A DNA stretch of 64,000 nucleotides, from positions 1 through 64,000 of the forward strand of contig JAIPEW010000007.1 of NCBI GenBank assembly GCA_021736985.1, given 5' to 3'. The position numbers and the translations under genes were made by a program. The DNA comes from Clostridiales bacterium. Lineage in GTDB: Bacteria; Bacillota; Desulfotomaculia; Desulfotomaculales; VENG01. The notes under the pieces are model-generated. The model worked only from the letters and a program-made list of their open reading frames with translations, had not been told where the DNA came from and did no database searches. Shown here in pieces: positions 52,966-61,444 of this stretch (its first letter is position 1; every line of letters starts with the position of its first letter).

Positions 52966-54886
52966 TCGAACTCCACATTATTTTGCCGCAATCTCTTAAA
53001 TCATACCCGCCCATTCCTTCTACTGCTTTTTGAAATTCGGGCATCTGAATTACTTCTATCAACCTTTGAATATAAGGTGTATTATAAAAGTCGGCAGGTA
53101 TACACAGGTCATATCGCTCTTCTACCACAGGTATGAAATCCAAATCCAGCGCCTTAGCTGCGGCCAATATACCCATTCCTGCATCAGCAGTACTAGATGC
53201 TACTGCCGCCGCTACAGTCATGTGAGTGTATTCCTCTCTTTCATACCCCTGTACAGCAGCAGGATCAATATTGTTCTCCTTCAACTTATAATCAAAAAGA
53301 ACCCTGGTGCCTGCCCCTCTTTGCCTGTTAATATAGCTTATATCCTCCCTGGATAAATCTTTAACTCCTTGTATCTTTTTAGGGTTACCCCTGGCAACAA
53401 TAAAACCCTGCTGTCTGTAAACAAGGTTAACCAGTACAATTTCATCGTCTGGAATAATTTTTTTTATATAAGAAACATTGTAATCGCCAGTCTCTTCGTC
53501 CAAAAGATGAGTACCCCCCAGGTGAGCCTCTTTTCTCTTTAGCGCGTTAAGCCCTCCCAGGCTGCCCACGTGCGCAGAAGAAAGCGTAGCTTCCGGGTAT
53601 CTTTGCCGAAGGTAATTAGCAAGTACATCCAGCGCCATATCATGGCTGCCTATCGCTACCGTAGTTTCCTGTACCTCTTCCAACGGCCGCATCAATTCCA
53701 CTTCTATAGTATCTCCGGAGTTATATCCTTCTGAAAGCCTGGGGATTCTCAGCATACCGTCAGCACGCACCATAGAAGTAATTATCCCCGCGCCTCGTGC
53801 AATAGGAGTAGCAATAAATTTCTCCCCAACTTTGCCCATTTTTACACGAACAAATTCTTCTGTTCCCATGGAAGATACTATTTTTCTAGAAGCTTTCACT
53901 TGCTGCTTTACAGGTTCCGGGCAATAAGAAGCTAATTTATTGTAAATCACGGGCTTTACAAACAAGTTAGTATCTAAAAATGCAGAAACAGGATAGCCGG
54001 GAATACCCATTACAGGTTTCCCGTATATTTCTCCCAGCACTACCGGTTTACCAGGTTTTATTGCTACCCCGTGGGTAAGTACCGTTCCCATCTCTTCTAT
54101 TAATTGTGCAGTGTAATCTTCACGCCCGGCAGAAGAACCTGCATTTATAAGTACTATATCTGAATCTTCCAGGGCCCGTTCAAGCATACTTTTTATCGAT
54201 TCATATTTATCAGCTGTAATTTTCCACCTCACCGGTTCTGCTCCCCACTGCTGCAGCATATTCCCCAGCACCCTGGTATTATATTCCACTATACTGCCTG
54301 CACCAAGCTCCTGTCCGGGCTGCACCAGCTCAGTACCTGTTGGTAAAAGCCCTACCCTGGGCCTGGGATGCACTTGAATTTCAGTCACGCCCCCGGCTAA
54401 AATTGCTCCAATATCCACCGGGCGAAGCCGGTGATTAGCCGGCAGAATCATTTCAGTTGTCACCAGATCTTCTCCAATTACACGCACATGCTGCCAGGGT
54501 ACCGCCGGAGCAATAATTTCCAGCGTTTTTTCCCCGGTAAATTGCACGTCTTCGATCATAATTACCGCGTCACAGCCTTCGGGAAGCGGATCGCCAGTGT
54601 CAACTTCTTTAACATCATCTCCCATTTGCAGCTCTTCAGGATCTGCATCGGAAGCACCGAAAGTATTTGAAGATTTTACAGCAATCCCGTCCATGGATGC
54701 AGCATTATAATGTGGGGAAGACACTCTTGCATATATTGGAGCTGCAGTTACTCTGCCCAGAGCATTTTCAGCCAGAATTGTTTCAGTTTTTCCGGGAGTT
54801 AAAACTCCTTTCTGCTGCAAGTAATATATGTAATTTTGTAATGCTTCCTCCAGGGGCTGCTCGTTTAAATAAACATCTCTTTTCAT
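52961..54886 (-). CDS. MoeA-type molybdopterin molybdotransferase fused to PBP-like domain
   Basis: 641 residues. The first ~400 form a full MoeA: SPHYNAASMDGIAVKS, DPLPEGCDAVIMIEDVQ, LPTGTELVQPGQEL, INAGSSAGREDYTA and GIPGYPVSAFLDTN. The last ~230 form a periplasmic-binding-protein-like (LysR substrate) domain (GSHDMALDVLANYLRQRY, SSAHVGSLGGLNALK, GAGTRVLFDYKL). The fusion is common in anaerobes and is thought to sense or hold an oxyanion or cofactor. 37 bp after the second moeA. Two MoeAs may serve Mo and W separately. Confidence 0.9.
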   Translation of the reverse strand: MKRDVYLNEQPLEEALQNYIYYLQQKGVLTPGKTETILAENALGRVTAAPIYARVSSPHYNAASMDGIAVKSSNTFGASDADPEELQMGDDVKEVDTGDPLPEGCDAVIMIEDVQFTGEKTLEIIAPAVPWQHVRVIGEDLVTTEMILPANHRLRPVDIGAILAGGVTEIQVHPRPRVGLLPTGTELVQPGQELGAGSIVEYNTRVLGNMLQQWGAEPVRWKITADKYESIKSMLERALEDSDIVLINAGSSAGREDYTAQLIEEMGTVLTHGVAIKPGKPVVLGEIYGKPVMGIPGYPVSAFLDTNLFVKPVIYNKLASYCPEPVKQQVKASRKIVSSMGTEEFVRVKMGKVGEKFIATPIARGAGIITSMVRADGMLRIPRLSEGYNSGDTIEVELMRPLEEVQETTVAIGSHDMALDVLANYLRQRYPEATLSSAHVGSLGGLNALKRKEAHLGGTHLLDEETGDYNVSYIKKIIPDDEIVLVNLVYRQQGFIVARGNPKKIQGVKDLSREDISYINRQRGAGTRVLFDYKLKENNIDPAAVQGYEREEYTHMTVAAAVASSTADAGMGILAAAKALDLDFIPVVEERYDLCIPADFYNTPYIQRLIEVIQMPEFQKAVEGMGGYDLRDCGKIMWSSS

Positions 54887-54923
54887 AAAAGCACTCCTTT
54901 ACTACCTACCCGGTAACAGTTAA

Positions 54924-56153
54924 TTAAAACAGCTTCACTGCTGCGCGTTCTCCCTTTTCTAAACCTTCTTTGCCTGCAGGGATTTTGGCCAGACCGCTGG
55001 CTTTAACCATTGTATTTATTAACGCAGACTTTCGCAGCACCGGTTCAGCCAGGATATTATCATTATCCCTTTTTAAAATAACTCGTATATAATCTTCCCT
55101 GCCGGGCGAGGAACGAATGTTGCGGGTTATCTCAGCCTGTACAGGAAATTCCAGCGGTTCACTGCAATACTCCCCCCGGCGAACCAGCGGTTCAACCATC
55201 AGCTGAAAAACAACCATTGCCGAAACCGGGTGCCCGGGCAATCCAAATACCGGCTTGTTATTAATCACTGCTCCCACAGTAGGTTTTCCTGGTTTAATAG
55301 ATATACCGTGAAACAAAATTCCCGGAGAACCCAGTTCCTCTATTACTTTTGATGCTATATCACGTGTACCTACGGAACTTCCCCCGGAAAGCAGCACCAT
55401 ATCACATTCTTGTAAGGCTTTTTCCATCAAACCTTTCAATTCGCTAAAATTATCCCCGGCAATTCCATAAAGAACTGGTTCTCCTCCACATGCAAGCACC
55501 TGGCCGTACAATGTATACGAATTAACATCCCTCATCTGCCCCGGCCCGGGGATTTCTTCTGTTTGTATAATCTCATCACCTGTAGAAATAATTCCTACCC
55601 GGGCATACAGCTTTACCTCAACTTCAAATACCCCTACAGCCGAAAGTAATCCCAGGTCCTGGGGACGTATAATATGCCCGGAAGGCAATATCTGATCACC
55701 TTTTGCTGCATCTTCTCCACAACTGATCATATTTTCTCCCGGGCCCACAGGACGTGTAATACCTATCGTTTTATCATCCAGGATTTCTGTATGCTCCAGC
55801 ATCACAACTGCATCAGCCCCCGGGGGGAGCATACCACCTGTAGGTATTTTGCAAGCCTGTCCGGGCTTTAGCTCATCAGCAGCATTTTTCCCCATAAAAA
55901 CTTCCCCGGATACATTTACATATGCCGGCAAGCTTTCTGATGCGCCAAATGTATCCCTTGATTTTACCGCAAAACCATCCATGGTAGAACGATCAAAACC
56001 GGGCACATTTTCTTCAGCCCACACATCAACTGCCAGGCATTTTCCCAGGGAATTTTTTAAAGAAACTTTCACTGCTAATCTTTTTCCCTGCAAACTTGCA
56101 TCAATTAATTCCCTTGCATTATTAACAGTACTCGCTTGAAAAAGTTCTGTCAT
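54924..56153 (-). CDS. moeA: MoeA-type molybdopterin molybdotransferase
   Basis: 409 residues: NVPGFDRSTMDGFAVKS, GMLPPGADAVVMLEHTE, IISTGDEIIQ, LSGGSSVGTRDI and GLPGHPVSAMVVFQL. It inserts molybdate or tungstate into adenylated molybdopterin. It starts ~21 bp after the 58-residue gene behind ggagg. Regulated with it by the riboswitch at 56503-56648. Confidence 0.94.
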   Translation of the reverse strand: MTELFQASTVNNARELIDASLQGKRLAVKVSLKNSLGKCLAVDVWAEENVPGFDRSTMDGFAVKSRDTFGASESLPAYVNVSGEVFMGKNAADELKPGQACKIPTGGMLPPGADAVVMLEHTEILDDKTIGITRPVGPGENMISCGEDAAKGDQILPSGHIIRPQDLGLLSAVGVFEVEVKLYARVGIISTGDEIIQTEEIPGPGQMRDVNSYTLYGQVLACGGEPVLYGIAGDNFSELKGLMEKALQECDMVLLSGGSSVGTRDIASKVIEELGSPGILFHGISIKPGKPTVGAVINNKPVFGLPGHPVSAMVVFQLMVEPLVRRGEYCSEPLEFPVQAEITRNIRSSPGREDYIRVILKRDNDNILAEPVLRKSALINTMVKASGLAKIPAGKEGLEKGERAAVKLF

Positions 56154-56174
56154 GTCTACTCCTCCAGTATAATT

Positions 56175-56351
56175 CTAAAAACATCCTAACTCACAACTGT
56201 GAATTTTTAAACCGAGTTCATCGCATAATTTGCCCACTTCATTCATTGGCATACCCAACTCTTCAGCTGCCTTACGGGCAGAAGTACAACTAATCTTACC
56301 ATTAACGGATACTTCCTTTAGCTTTTGCTTAAATTTTTCCCTATCTGTCAA
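56175..56351 (-). CDS. Conserved-type 58-residue cysteine protein in moeA operon
   Basis: From the TTG at 56351 (ribosome site ggtgggg) the frame gives 58 residues: a charged N-terminus, SCTSARKAAEELGMPMNEVG, KLCDELGLKI and the end HSCELGCF. Four cysteines and a helix-turn-helix-like core. I recall similar small proteins beside moeA in Moorella/Desulfotomaculum types. It could bind a metal or deliver sulfur or molybdate; no function is established. It is too short for many automatic calls because of the TTG start. Confidence 0.75.
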   Translation of the reverse strand: MTDREKFKQKLKEVSVNGKISCTSARKAAEELGMPMNEVGKLCDELGLKIHSCELGCF

Positions 56352-56454
56352 TTCAACCCCACCTTTCTCTCAAATTATATTACAAGTTAAATGGCTACGA
56401 GCTTTTATTCATAACACAGCATAAAAATTATGTTTGCGTTATCCTGCTTTAAAA

Positions 56455-56480
56455 TAAAAAAACACCCTGAAAAGGGCGCA
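56455..56480 (-). terminator. Terminator of the moeA-operon riboswitch
   Basis: Minus strand: cgCCCTttttcAGGGtg followed by seven T. Short stem but in the right place, after the aptamer and before the 58-codon gene. Confidence 0.65.
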
Positions 56481-56502
56481 CGCAATATCTCAATCATTTT
56501 GA

Positions 56503-56648
56503 GTACTCCTTTCCAGTACGGGAGGCATGCCGGTTTCCCTTTTTAATTGCTAAAGTAAAGCAAAGGCATACCCTCAAGCTGGCAAACAGCTTTCGTTCAG
56601 CAGCCATAGCTATGGAAAAAACAGCCTTAGGCATACTAAATCGGAGAC
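56503..56648 (-). ncRNA. Moco/Tuco-type riboswitch aptamer of the moeA operon
   Basis: P1 GTCTCC / GGAGTAC encloses ATGCCTAAGGCTG, an inner helical region, GGGAAACCGGCATGCCTCCCG and ACTGGAAAGGAG. This is the same consensus as the two aptamers at 48313-48611, with longer inner arms. It stands before the 58-residue gene and both moeA genes, giving feedback by the finished cofactor. Confidence 0.87.
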
Positions 56649-56714
56649 CTTATATTTTATTATATAAACTATAATTAATTACTAAATATGATTTTCCTGC
56701 ATAACAGTAAAAAT

Positions 56715-57767
56715 TTATTCTTGCGGGAGCAGTACTCTTAGTGTAGTTCCTTTATTTAATTGGCTTTCTACTTTTAAGGTTCCACCGTGATTTTCGATAA
56801 TTTTCTTACTTATAAACATTCCCAGTCCCGTACTGTTCTCTTTTGTAGTATAAAAAGGGTCAAATATATTTTCTATAGTTTTTTTATCCATACCTGGTCC
56901 TGTATCTTTAATTATAATTTCAACATTTTCATCTTGCTCATCCCATGAAGTTTCTATTATGATATCTCCAGTTGAAGAAAAAGCTTCAAATGCATTTCTA
57001 ATAAAATTCAAAAGTACTTGTTTAAGCTGGTCCCTGTCAGCATAAATATCAGAAATATCTTGCCCTTCCTTTATGTAAATATTTACATTTCTTGAAGACG
57101 CCTCACTCTCCACCAGCATTAATACATCCTTGATTAACTTGTTCACGCAGCAACCATCGCGCCTGGAATAACCGGGTCTGGCCAGGTATAGAAATTCAGA
57201 TATTAACCTCTCAACATGCTTTAATTCATCAAACATAATATGCAGGTGCTCTTCCCGGCTAGTTCCTTGTAAATCTTTTTGCAGCAGCTGTAAAAAACCA
57301 CTTATAGTCGCAAGCGCATTTTTTATTTCATGCACAGTACTGGCAGCTAATTGACCTAATATAGCCAGTTTCTCTGCTTTTATTACGGCATTCTCTAATT
57401 CAATTTGTTTCTTGGCCGGCAATAAAACAGCAACTGCACCACTGAGCTGATTTTTTTCTACCAGTACAGGATATGTATTAACTATATAATCATTAGAAAT
57501 AAGTCCAGGAAAAACATCACGGGTTTTTAATTCACAATATTCTTCACATGTATAAAGAGTTTTTAGAAGTTTGTTTTGTTCCAGGCAAACACCTTTTAAT
57601 AAATCTCCAAAATAACACCCCAAGGTTTCTTTTTCATTAATGCCACTTAAATCAGAAAACAACCGATTAAACAATCTTACTCGACCATCTCTGTCAATAA
57701 ATAATAAACCTACTGGCAGAATATTTATTATAGTATCCAAATAACTTCCTGGGGTTTCTATTAACAT
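56715..57767 (-). CDS. PAS-containing soluble sensor histidine kinase
   Basis: 350 residues: PAS domain (~12-118; INILPVGLLFIDRDGRVRLF), HisKA with phospho-histidine H146 in ASTVHEIKNALATISGFLQL, and an ATPase domain with N-box LLNFIRNAFEAFS, DTGPGMD and STGLGMFISKKIIENHGG. No transmembrane helix, so it senses something inside the cell. It is the last gene of the KaiC-V4R operon. No response regulator is encoded in the window. Confidence 0.9.
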   Translation of the reverse strand: MLIETPGSYLDTIINILPVGLLFIDRDGRVRLFNRLFSDLSGINEKETLGCYFGDLLKGVCLEQNKLLKTLYTCEEYCELKTRDVFPGLISNDYIVNTYPVLVEKNQLSGAVAVLLPAKKQIELENAVIKAEKLAILGQLAASTVHEIKNALATISGFLQLLQKDLQGTSREEHLHIMFDELKHVERLISEFLYLARPGYSRRDGCCVNKLIKDVLMLVESEASSRNVNIYIKEGQDISDIYADRDQLKQVLLNFIRNAFEAFSSTGDIIIETSWDEQDENVEIIIKDTGPGMDKKTIENIFDPFYTTKENSTGLGMFISKKIIENHGGTLKVESQLNKGTTLRVLLPQE

Positions 57768-57802
57768 AAATACCTCCTACGTCAATACACACGGGTTATC
57801 AA

Positions 57803-58078
57803 TCAAGACCTTTCGTAAGTTTGAAAATATTTGTTTATTAAATTCCCGTTGCTCAGCTTATAGACAGTCATATCTTTACTGCCGCTTTTTTCTAATATAC
57901 CGAGCGCACTTAAGGCATTTAATGCCCCTTCTACCAGGTGTCGGGGACGGTATAATCGAAGGGCCAGGCCGGATGATGTATCCCGCGTATGCGGGTTAGC
58001 CTGAAAAAAGGCTAGCAGCTCTATACGTACAACGCTTTGTTGTATGCTGTCATTTTTTTCATTTACACCATTTTTCAT
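57803..58078 (-). CDS. Small winged-helix-like protein in KaiC operon
   Basis: 91 residues with a helical pattern like a winged helix: SVVRIELLAFFQANPHTRDT, LRLYRPRHLVEGALNALSAL, ILEKSGSKDMTVYKLS. May be a small transcription factor or protein-interaction module. It overlaps the V4R gene by 4 bp (ATGA), so it is translated with it. No close family recognised. Confidence 0.65.
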   Translation of the reverse strand: MKNGVNEKNDSIQQSVVRIELLAFFQANPHTRDTSSGLALRLYRPRHLVEGALNALSALGILEKSGSKDMTVYKLSNGNLINKYFQTYERS

Positions 58079-59085
58079 TTACTATCCCCCTTCTTCTCAT
58101 AACGGGGAACGGGGATAGCGATAAATTCACAGTAATTTCCTTGTACTGATTGACAGTGCAACTCCTCACATATAGTTTCCCTGTCAAGTAAAACACCCAG
58201 GTAAGCAGCAAAAATCCCCCTCAGCAAATCGCATATTACCTGGGGACTGCGATAAAGGTGACCGTACTCTTCCGCCGCTGCTACCTGGAAAGAATCATAG
58301 CAATGTATTTCTGCCCTGCCGCTAAGTTCATCAAAAGATATTAATTCCGGCCTGCCCATACCCTGGTACTCTATCTCACGCAGCAAAAACTGCAAGCATT
58401 CTTTATTATCATCATACATTTCTCTGGCCTTGCGAGCCAAATAAACTCCCGAACGGTAACCTGCATCATATAAAACATGTTTTAAAGCATGAGGTGCATG
58501 CTCATTTATCGATGTTAACAATGAAATATAAGTTTCTTGCGTAAGAAGAATTGCCCTTCTACCGGCAATCTTTAACTCATGACCTTCCCGGGTAACTATA
58601 TCTTCCCTGGGGCAGGATGAATAAAACAACTTGCCCTCGCAAATACCATTTTCCCAGTCAACATAAATCTGTGGAGTATATTCTTTAACAAGCACCTGGC
58701 GCAGCACTGCTTGAAAAGCAGCAAGGCGAATACAAGAAAAAGGCAGTCCTTCTTCTAAAACCTCCAGGCAATACTGGCGATACACACAACTCCTGTTGTC
58801 CACACGCACTATAACCCCGTCTTCTGTTCCTTCCAGGTAGTAATCATTAGCATCTATAAAACCCTTATCATCCAATAAATCCAGGTAAGCCCGGCAAATA
58901 TTTTCTGGTTTTTGAGAACTATTTTCTAATTCACTGCCGTAATCATCAAGTATACACTGCGATACGCCAAACATAAGCTGCTCCAACCAGTGCTGGCCGC
59001 TAAATGGAAGCTGTTCCATTGTCCTGCACATGCTTTTATACATGTAATTAACCATCTTACGGTATATGATTTTGCTATCTGTCAT
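58075..59085 (-). CDS. V4R-domain (4-vinyl reductase-like) sensor protein
   Basis: 336 residues. The C-terminal half is a V4R ligand-binding fold: DAGYRSGVYLARKAREMYDD, YDSFQVAAAEEYGH and the closing cysteine pattern CEELHCQSVQGNYCEFIAIP. The N-terminal half has no domain that I recognise. V4R domains bind small hydrophobic or tetrapyrrole-related ligands and are common in regulators. Overlaps both neighbours by 4 bp. Confidence 0.75.
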   Translation of the reverse strand: MTDSKIIYRKMVNYMYKSMCRTMEQLPFSGQHWLEQLMFGVSQCILDDYGSELENSSQKPENICRAYLDLLDDKGFIDANDYYLEGTEDGVIVRVDNRSCVYRQYCLEVLEEGLPFSCIRLAAFQAVLRQVLVKEYTPQIYVDWENGICEGKLFYSSCPREDIVTREGHELKIAGRRAILLTQETYISLLTSINEHAPHALKHVLYDAGYRSGVYLARKAREMYDDNKECLQFLLREIEYQGMGRPELISFDELSGRAEIHCYDSFQVAAAEEYGHLYRSPQVICDLLRGIFAAYLGVLLDRETICEELHCQSVQGNYCEFIAIPVPRYEKKGDSK

Positions 59086-59801
59086 TCTCCCACCCCCATC
59101 CGGGCAGTTAATAAAATCCCATATACAGGATTAATATCAAACATGTACCGCGAAGATACAAATTGCTGACTTTTTACTTTACCTATCTGCATAAATCGTG
59201 TACCATTATATTTTCCCCTGCCAAAATTCATTTTTAGTATAAAGTTGTAAAGGTGTCCGGTTACTGTCATGATCCTGGGCTCTAATACCCCATTTACAAA
59301 TATATCCATAACCAATACCCCGTTTCTCCGCAAATATTTTAACCGGGTACGGTGAAATTCCAAGACATCTGCAGTATCTACCATGGTAAATAAAGTACTC
59401 AGGCTGTCCACAACCAGCCTGATACTGTGCCCTTTAAAATTCCGAATAACTTCTGTTTCCAGGGCAAAATATTTGTCCAGCTGGCGCTGGTCACTGAGAG
59501 AATATTTTTCGCTGCTGCCGCTTTCTTCATAAGCATCTATAAAAACCAGTCTGTTTTTTTCTTCATAAACAGGTACACCAATTTTAAAGTTTAATAAATG
59601 CTGGCGCATTACTGACGGGGGTTCATCACAGGCAACATAAATACAGGTATCCCCACATCGCAGCCCTTCTTTTATAAATTCTCCCGCAAGTACGGTTTTA
59701 CCTACCCCGGAATCACCCTCTACCATTATTTGAGAACCGTAGGAAAAACCTTTATCCAAATTCTTATCTAAACCTTCTACTCCAAAAAATGCTCTACGCA
59801 A
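59082..59801 (-). CDS. KaiC/RadA-superfamily ATPase, single domain
   Basis: 239 residues of one RecA-like KaiC domain: VEGLDKNLDKGFSYGSQIMV, Walker A GDSGVGKT (29-36), ACDEPPSVM and Walker B IRLVVDSLSTLF. The C-terminal part lacks the usual 'E-E' pair after Walker A (DEPP instead). Five bases after the double-domain KaiC gene. Likely forms a regulatory ring that handles ATP as a signal or recruits the V4R partner. Confidence 0.82.
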   Translation of the reverse strand: MRRAFFGVEGLDKNLDKGFSYGSQIMVEGDSGVGKTVLAGEFIKEGLRCGDTCIYVACDEPPSVMRQHLLNFKIGVPVYEEKNRLVFIDAYEESGSSEKYSLSDQRQLDKYFALETEVIRNFKGHSIRLVVDSLSTLFTMVDTADVLEFHRTRLKYLRRNGVLVMDIFVNGVLEPRIMTVTGHLYNFILKMNFGRGKYNGTRFMQIGKVKSQQFVSSRYMFDINPVYGILLTARMGVGE

Positions 59802-59806
59802 TTAAA

Positions 59807-61192
59807 TCAACCTCCTACCCGGGGAAAAACTTGTAAACCTGAATTATTTATTTCTAGTAAATGGTTGCCCATGATATGGTCTACCCCGCGAAGTTTATAA
59901 ACTTCTAATTGCCTTTCCCGGCGCTTTTGTACTAAGGTTGATTTGAGCAGTATGGTCCCTTGGACTATGGAGTGTATTATTTCTATCCTACCGTTATCAG
60001 CAGTGTTCCAATCCGGGCTTATTAATAAAGTAGTACAATTAAGTTTGTTTAAGTAATTAACCAGGTAATAAAATTTTTCATGTAAGAGAGCAGCATTGTC
60101 TATGCGGGTTAGAAAACCATAAATAGAGTCCAAAACAAGCCGGCAAGCCCCAAAATTCGTTACTTGCTCGGACAACCAGATAATAGTTTCATTAATTTCC
60201 ATGTCGGAAAGAGGCTGGTACATTATCTTAACCATACCTTTTTCCTCCAGTTCCTTGAGTTCCCAGTTAAAACGACTGGCACATAACATTAACTGTGACA
60301 GGGGCTCTTCGAGGGATAAAAATATACCTTTTTCTCCATAATCACGGGCCCCACTAACCAGGTATTGGAGGCCCATCACCGTTTTCCCAGTTCCAGAACT
60401 ACCGGCCACAGCCATGGTTATACCCCGGGGAAGTCCTCCCTGCGTCAAGTAATCCAAACCGGGAATTCCAGTATGCACTAATTCATTTTCCTGTTCTACC
60501 CTACTGCATACATTCATCGCCTTTACCGGAGAAAATACTTTAACCCCTTCTTCTAAAATACGAAAAGAATGCTCACCGGCAACATGGTCCTGCCCCCTGG
60601 TTTTAGTTATTTCCAACACGCGATGCCTGTGCAGACCCGGCATTTCTTTATTCTTCAGGCGGATAACCGCATCAACTATGTATTCCTCAAAAGCATAACA
60701 CGCTTCTTCCTTGCTTTCCTGTTCCTTCACTAAAAGAGTTGTAAGACCAAGGCGCCGCAGCCCGTTACAAAAACTGTATACTGTTTTGCGTATAGATTGA
60801 TTGTCATTCGAAATATTCCGAAAATGACTGATACTGTCAATTAAGACTCGTTTTGCCCCTACCTCTTCCACTACTTGTTCAATTAAATTAGTTTCTGTAT
60901 CTGCAAGCACTTCCGGTGAAGTACATATAATACGCAGCTTATTTTCCATTTCCAACTTCCGCATGTCCCAGCCAAAATTGAGGGCATCCCTGTACATTGA
61001 TTCTGGAAATTCTTCAAAAGTAACTATTACTCCGGGCTCGTTAAAATCAATAATCCCCCGGCACACATATTCTATGCCGAAAGTAGTCTTTCCAGCGCCG
61101 GGAACACCTTCCATAAGAATCGAATTGCCCCTTAATATACCGCCGTACACCAGTTCATCAAAACCGCTTATTCCTGTAACTACCTTATCCAA
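59807..61192 (-). CDS. KaiC-like ATPase with two RecA domains
   Basis: About 461 residues in two KaiC domains. The first has Walker A GVPGAGKTT (~28-36), TFEEFPESMY and Walker B VLIDSISHF. The second has GSSGTGKTV (~258-266), LSLEEPLSQLM and LVLDSIYGFL. Both keep the paired glutamates used for hydrolysis. I start at the TTG at 61192 behind a long aaaggggg rather than the ATG at 61219 upstream of it. The S/T autophosphorylation motif of cyanobacterial KaiC is not evident. First gene of a five-gene operon. Confidence 0.83.
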   Translation of the reverse strand: MDKVVTGISGFDELVYGGILRGNSILMEGVPGAGKTTFGIEYVCRGIIDFNEPGVIVTFEEFPESMYRDALNFGWDMRKLEMENKLRIICTSPEVLADTETNLIEQVVEEVGAKRVLIDSISHFRNISNDNQSIRKTVYSFCNGLRRLGLTTLLVKEQESKEEACYAFEEYIVDAVIRLKNKEMPGLHRHRVLEITKTRGQDHVAGEHSFRILEEGVKVFSPVKAMNVCSRVEQENELVHTGIPGLDYLTQGGLPRGITMAVAGSSGTGKTVMGLQYLVSGARDYGEKGIFLSLEEPLSQLMLCASRFNWELKELEEKGMVKIMYQPLSDMEINETIIWLSEQVTNFGACRLVLDSIYGFLTRIDNAALLHEKFYYLVNYLNKLNCTTLLISPDWNTADNGRIEIIHSIVQGTILLKSTLVQKRRERQLEVYKLRGVDHIMGNHLLEINNSGLQVFPRVGG

Positions 61193-61444
61193 GTACCCCC
61201 CCCCTTTTTTTATAAACATTTGTAAGCTTTTTATTCTTATATCTTTTCAGTATGAAAAATACTTACATTTATTTTAAATCTATTGTTATTTTTCATATTT
61301 TAACACGTAAAGTTAATCCATAACAGTATTTTTATGTAAAAAAGGATAAATACCCTTAAAATTTTTTAATATTAAAACTCTTTACTTGATGCTTTTTGTG
61401 TTATTTAATATTAATAAGAAAAACAAAGTAAGGAGACTGAAAAT

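Noticed and set aside
59807-61192. True circadian KaiC
   Set aside because: No kaiA or kaiB nearby and no visible S/T autophosphorylation motif; only the ATPase fold is shared.
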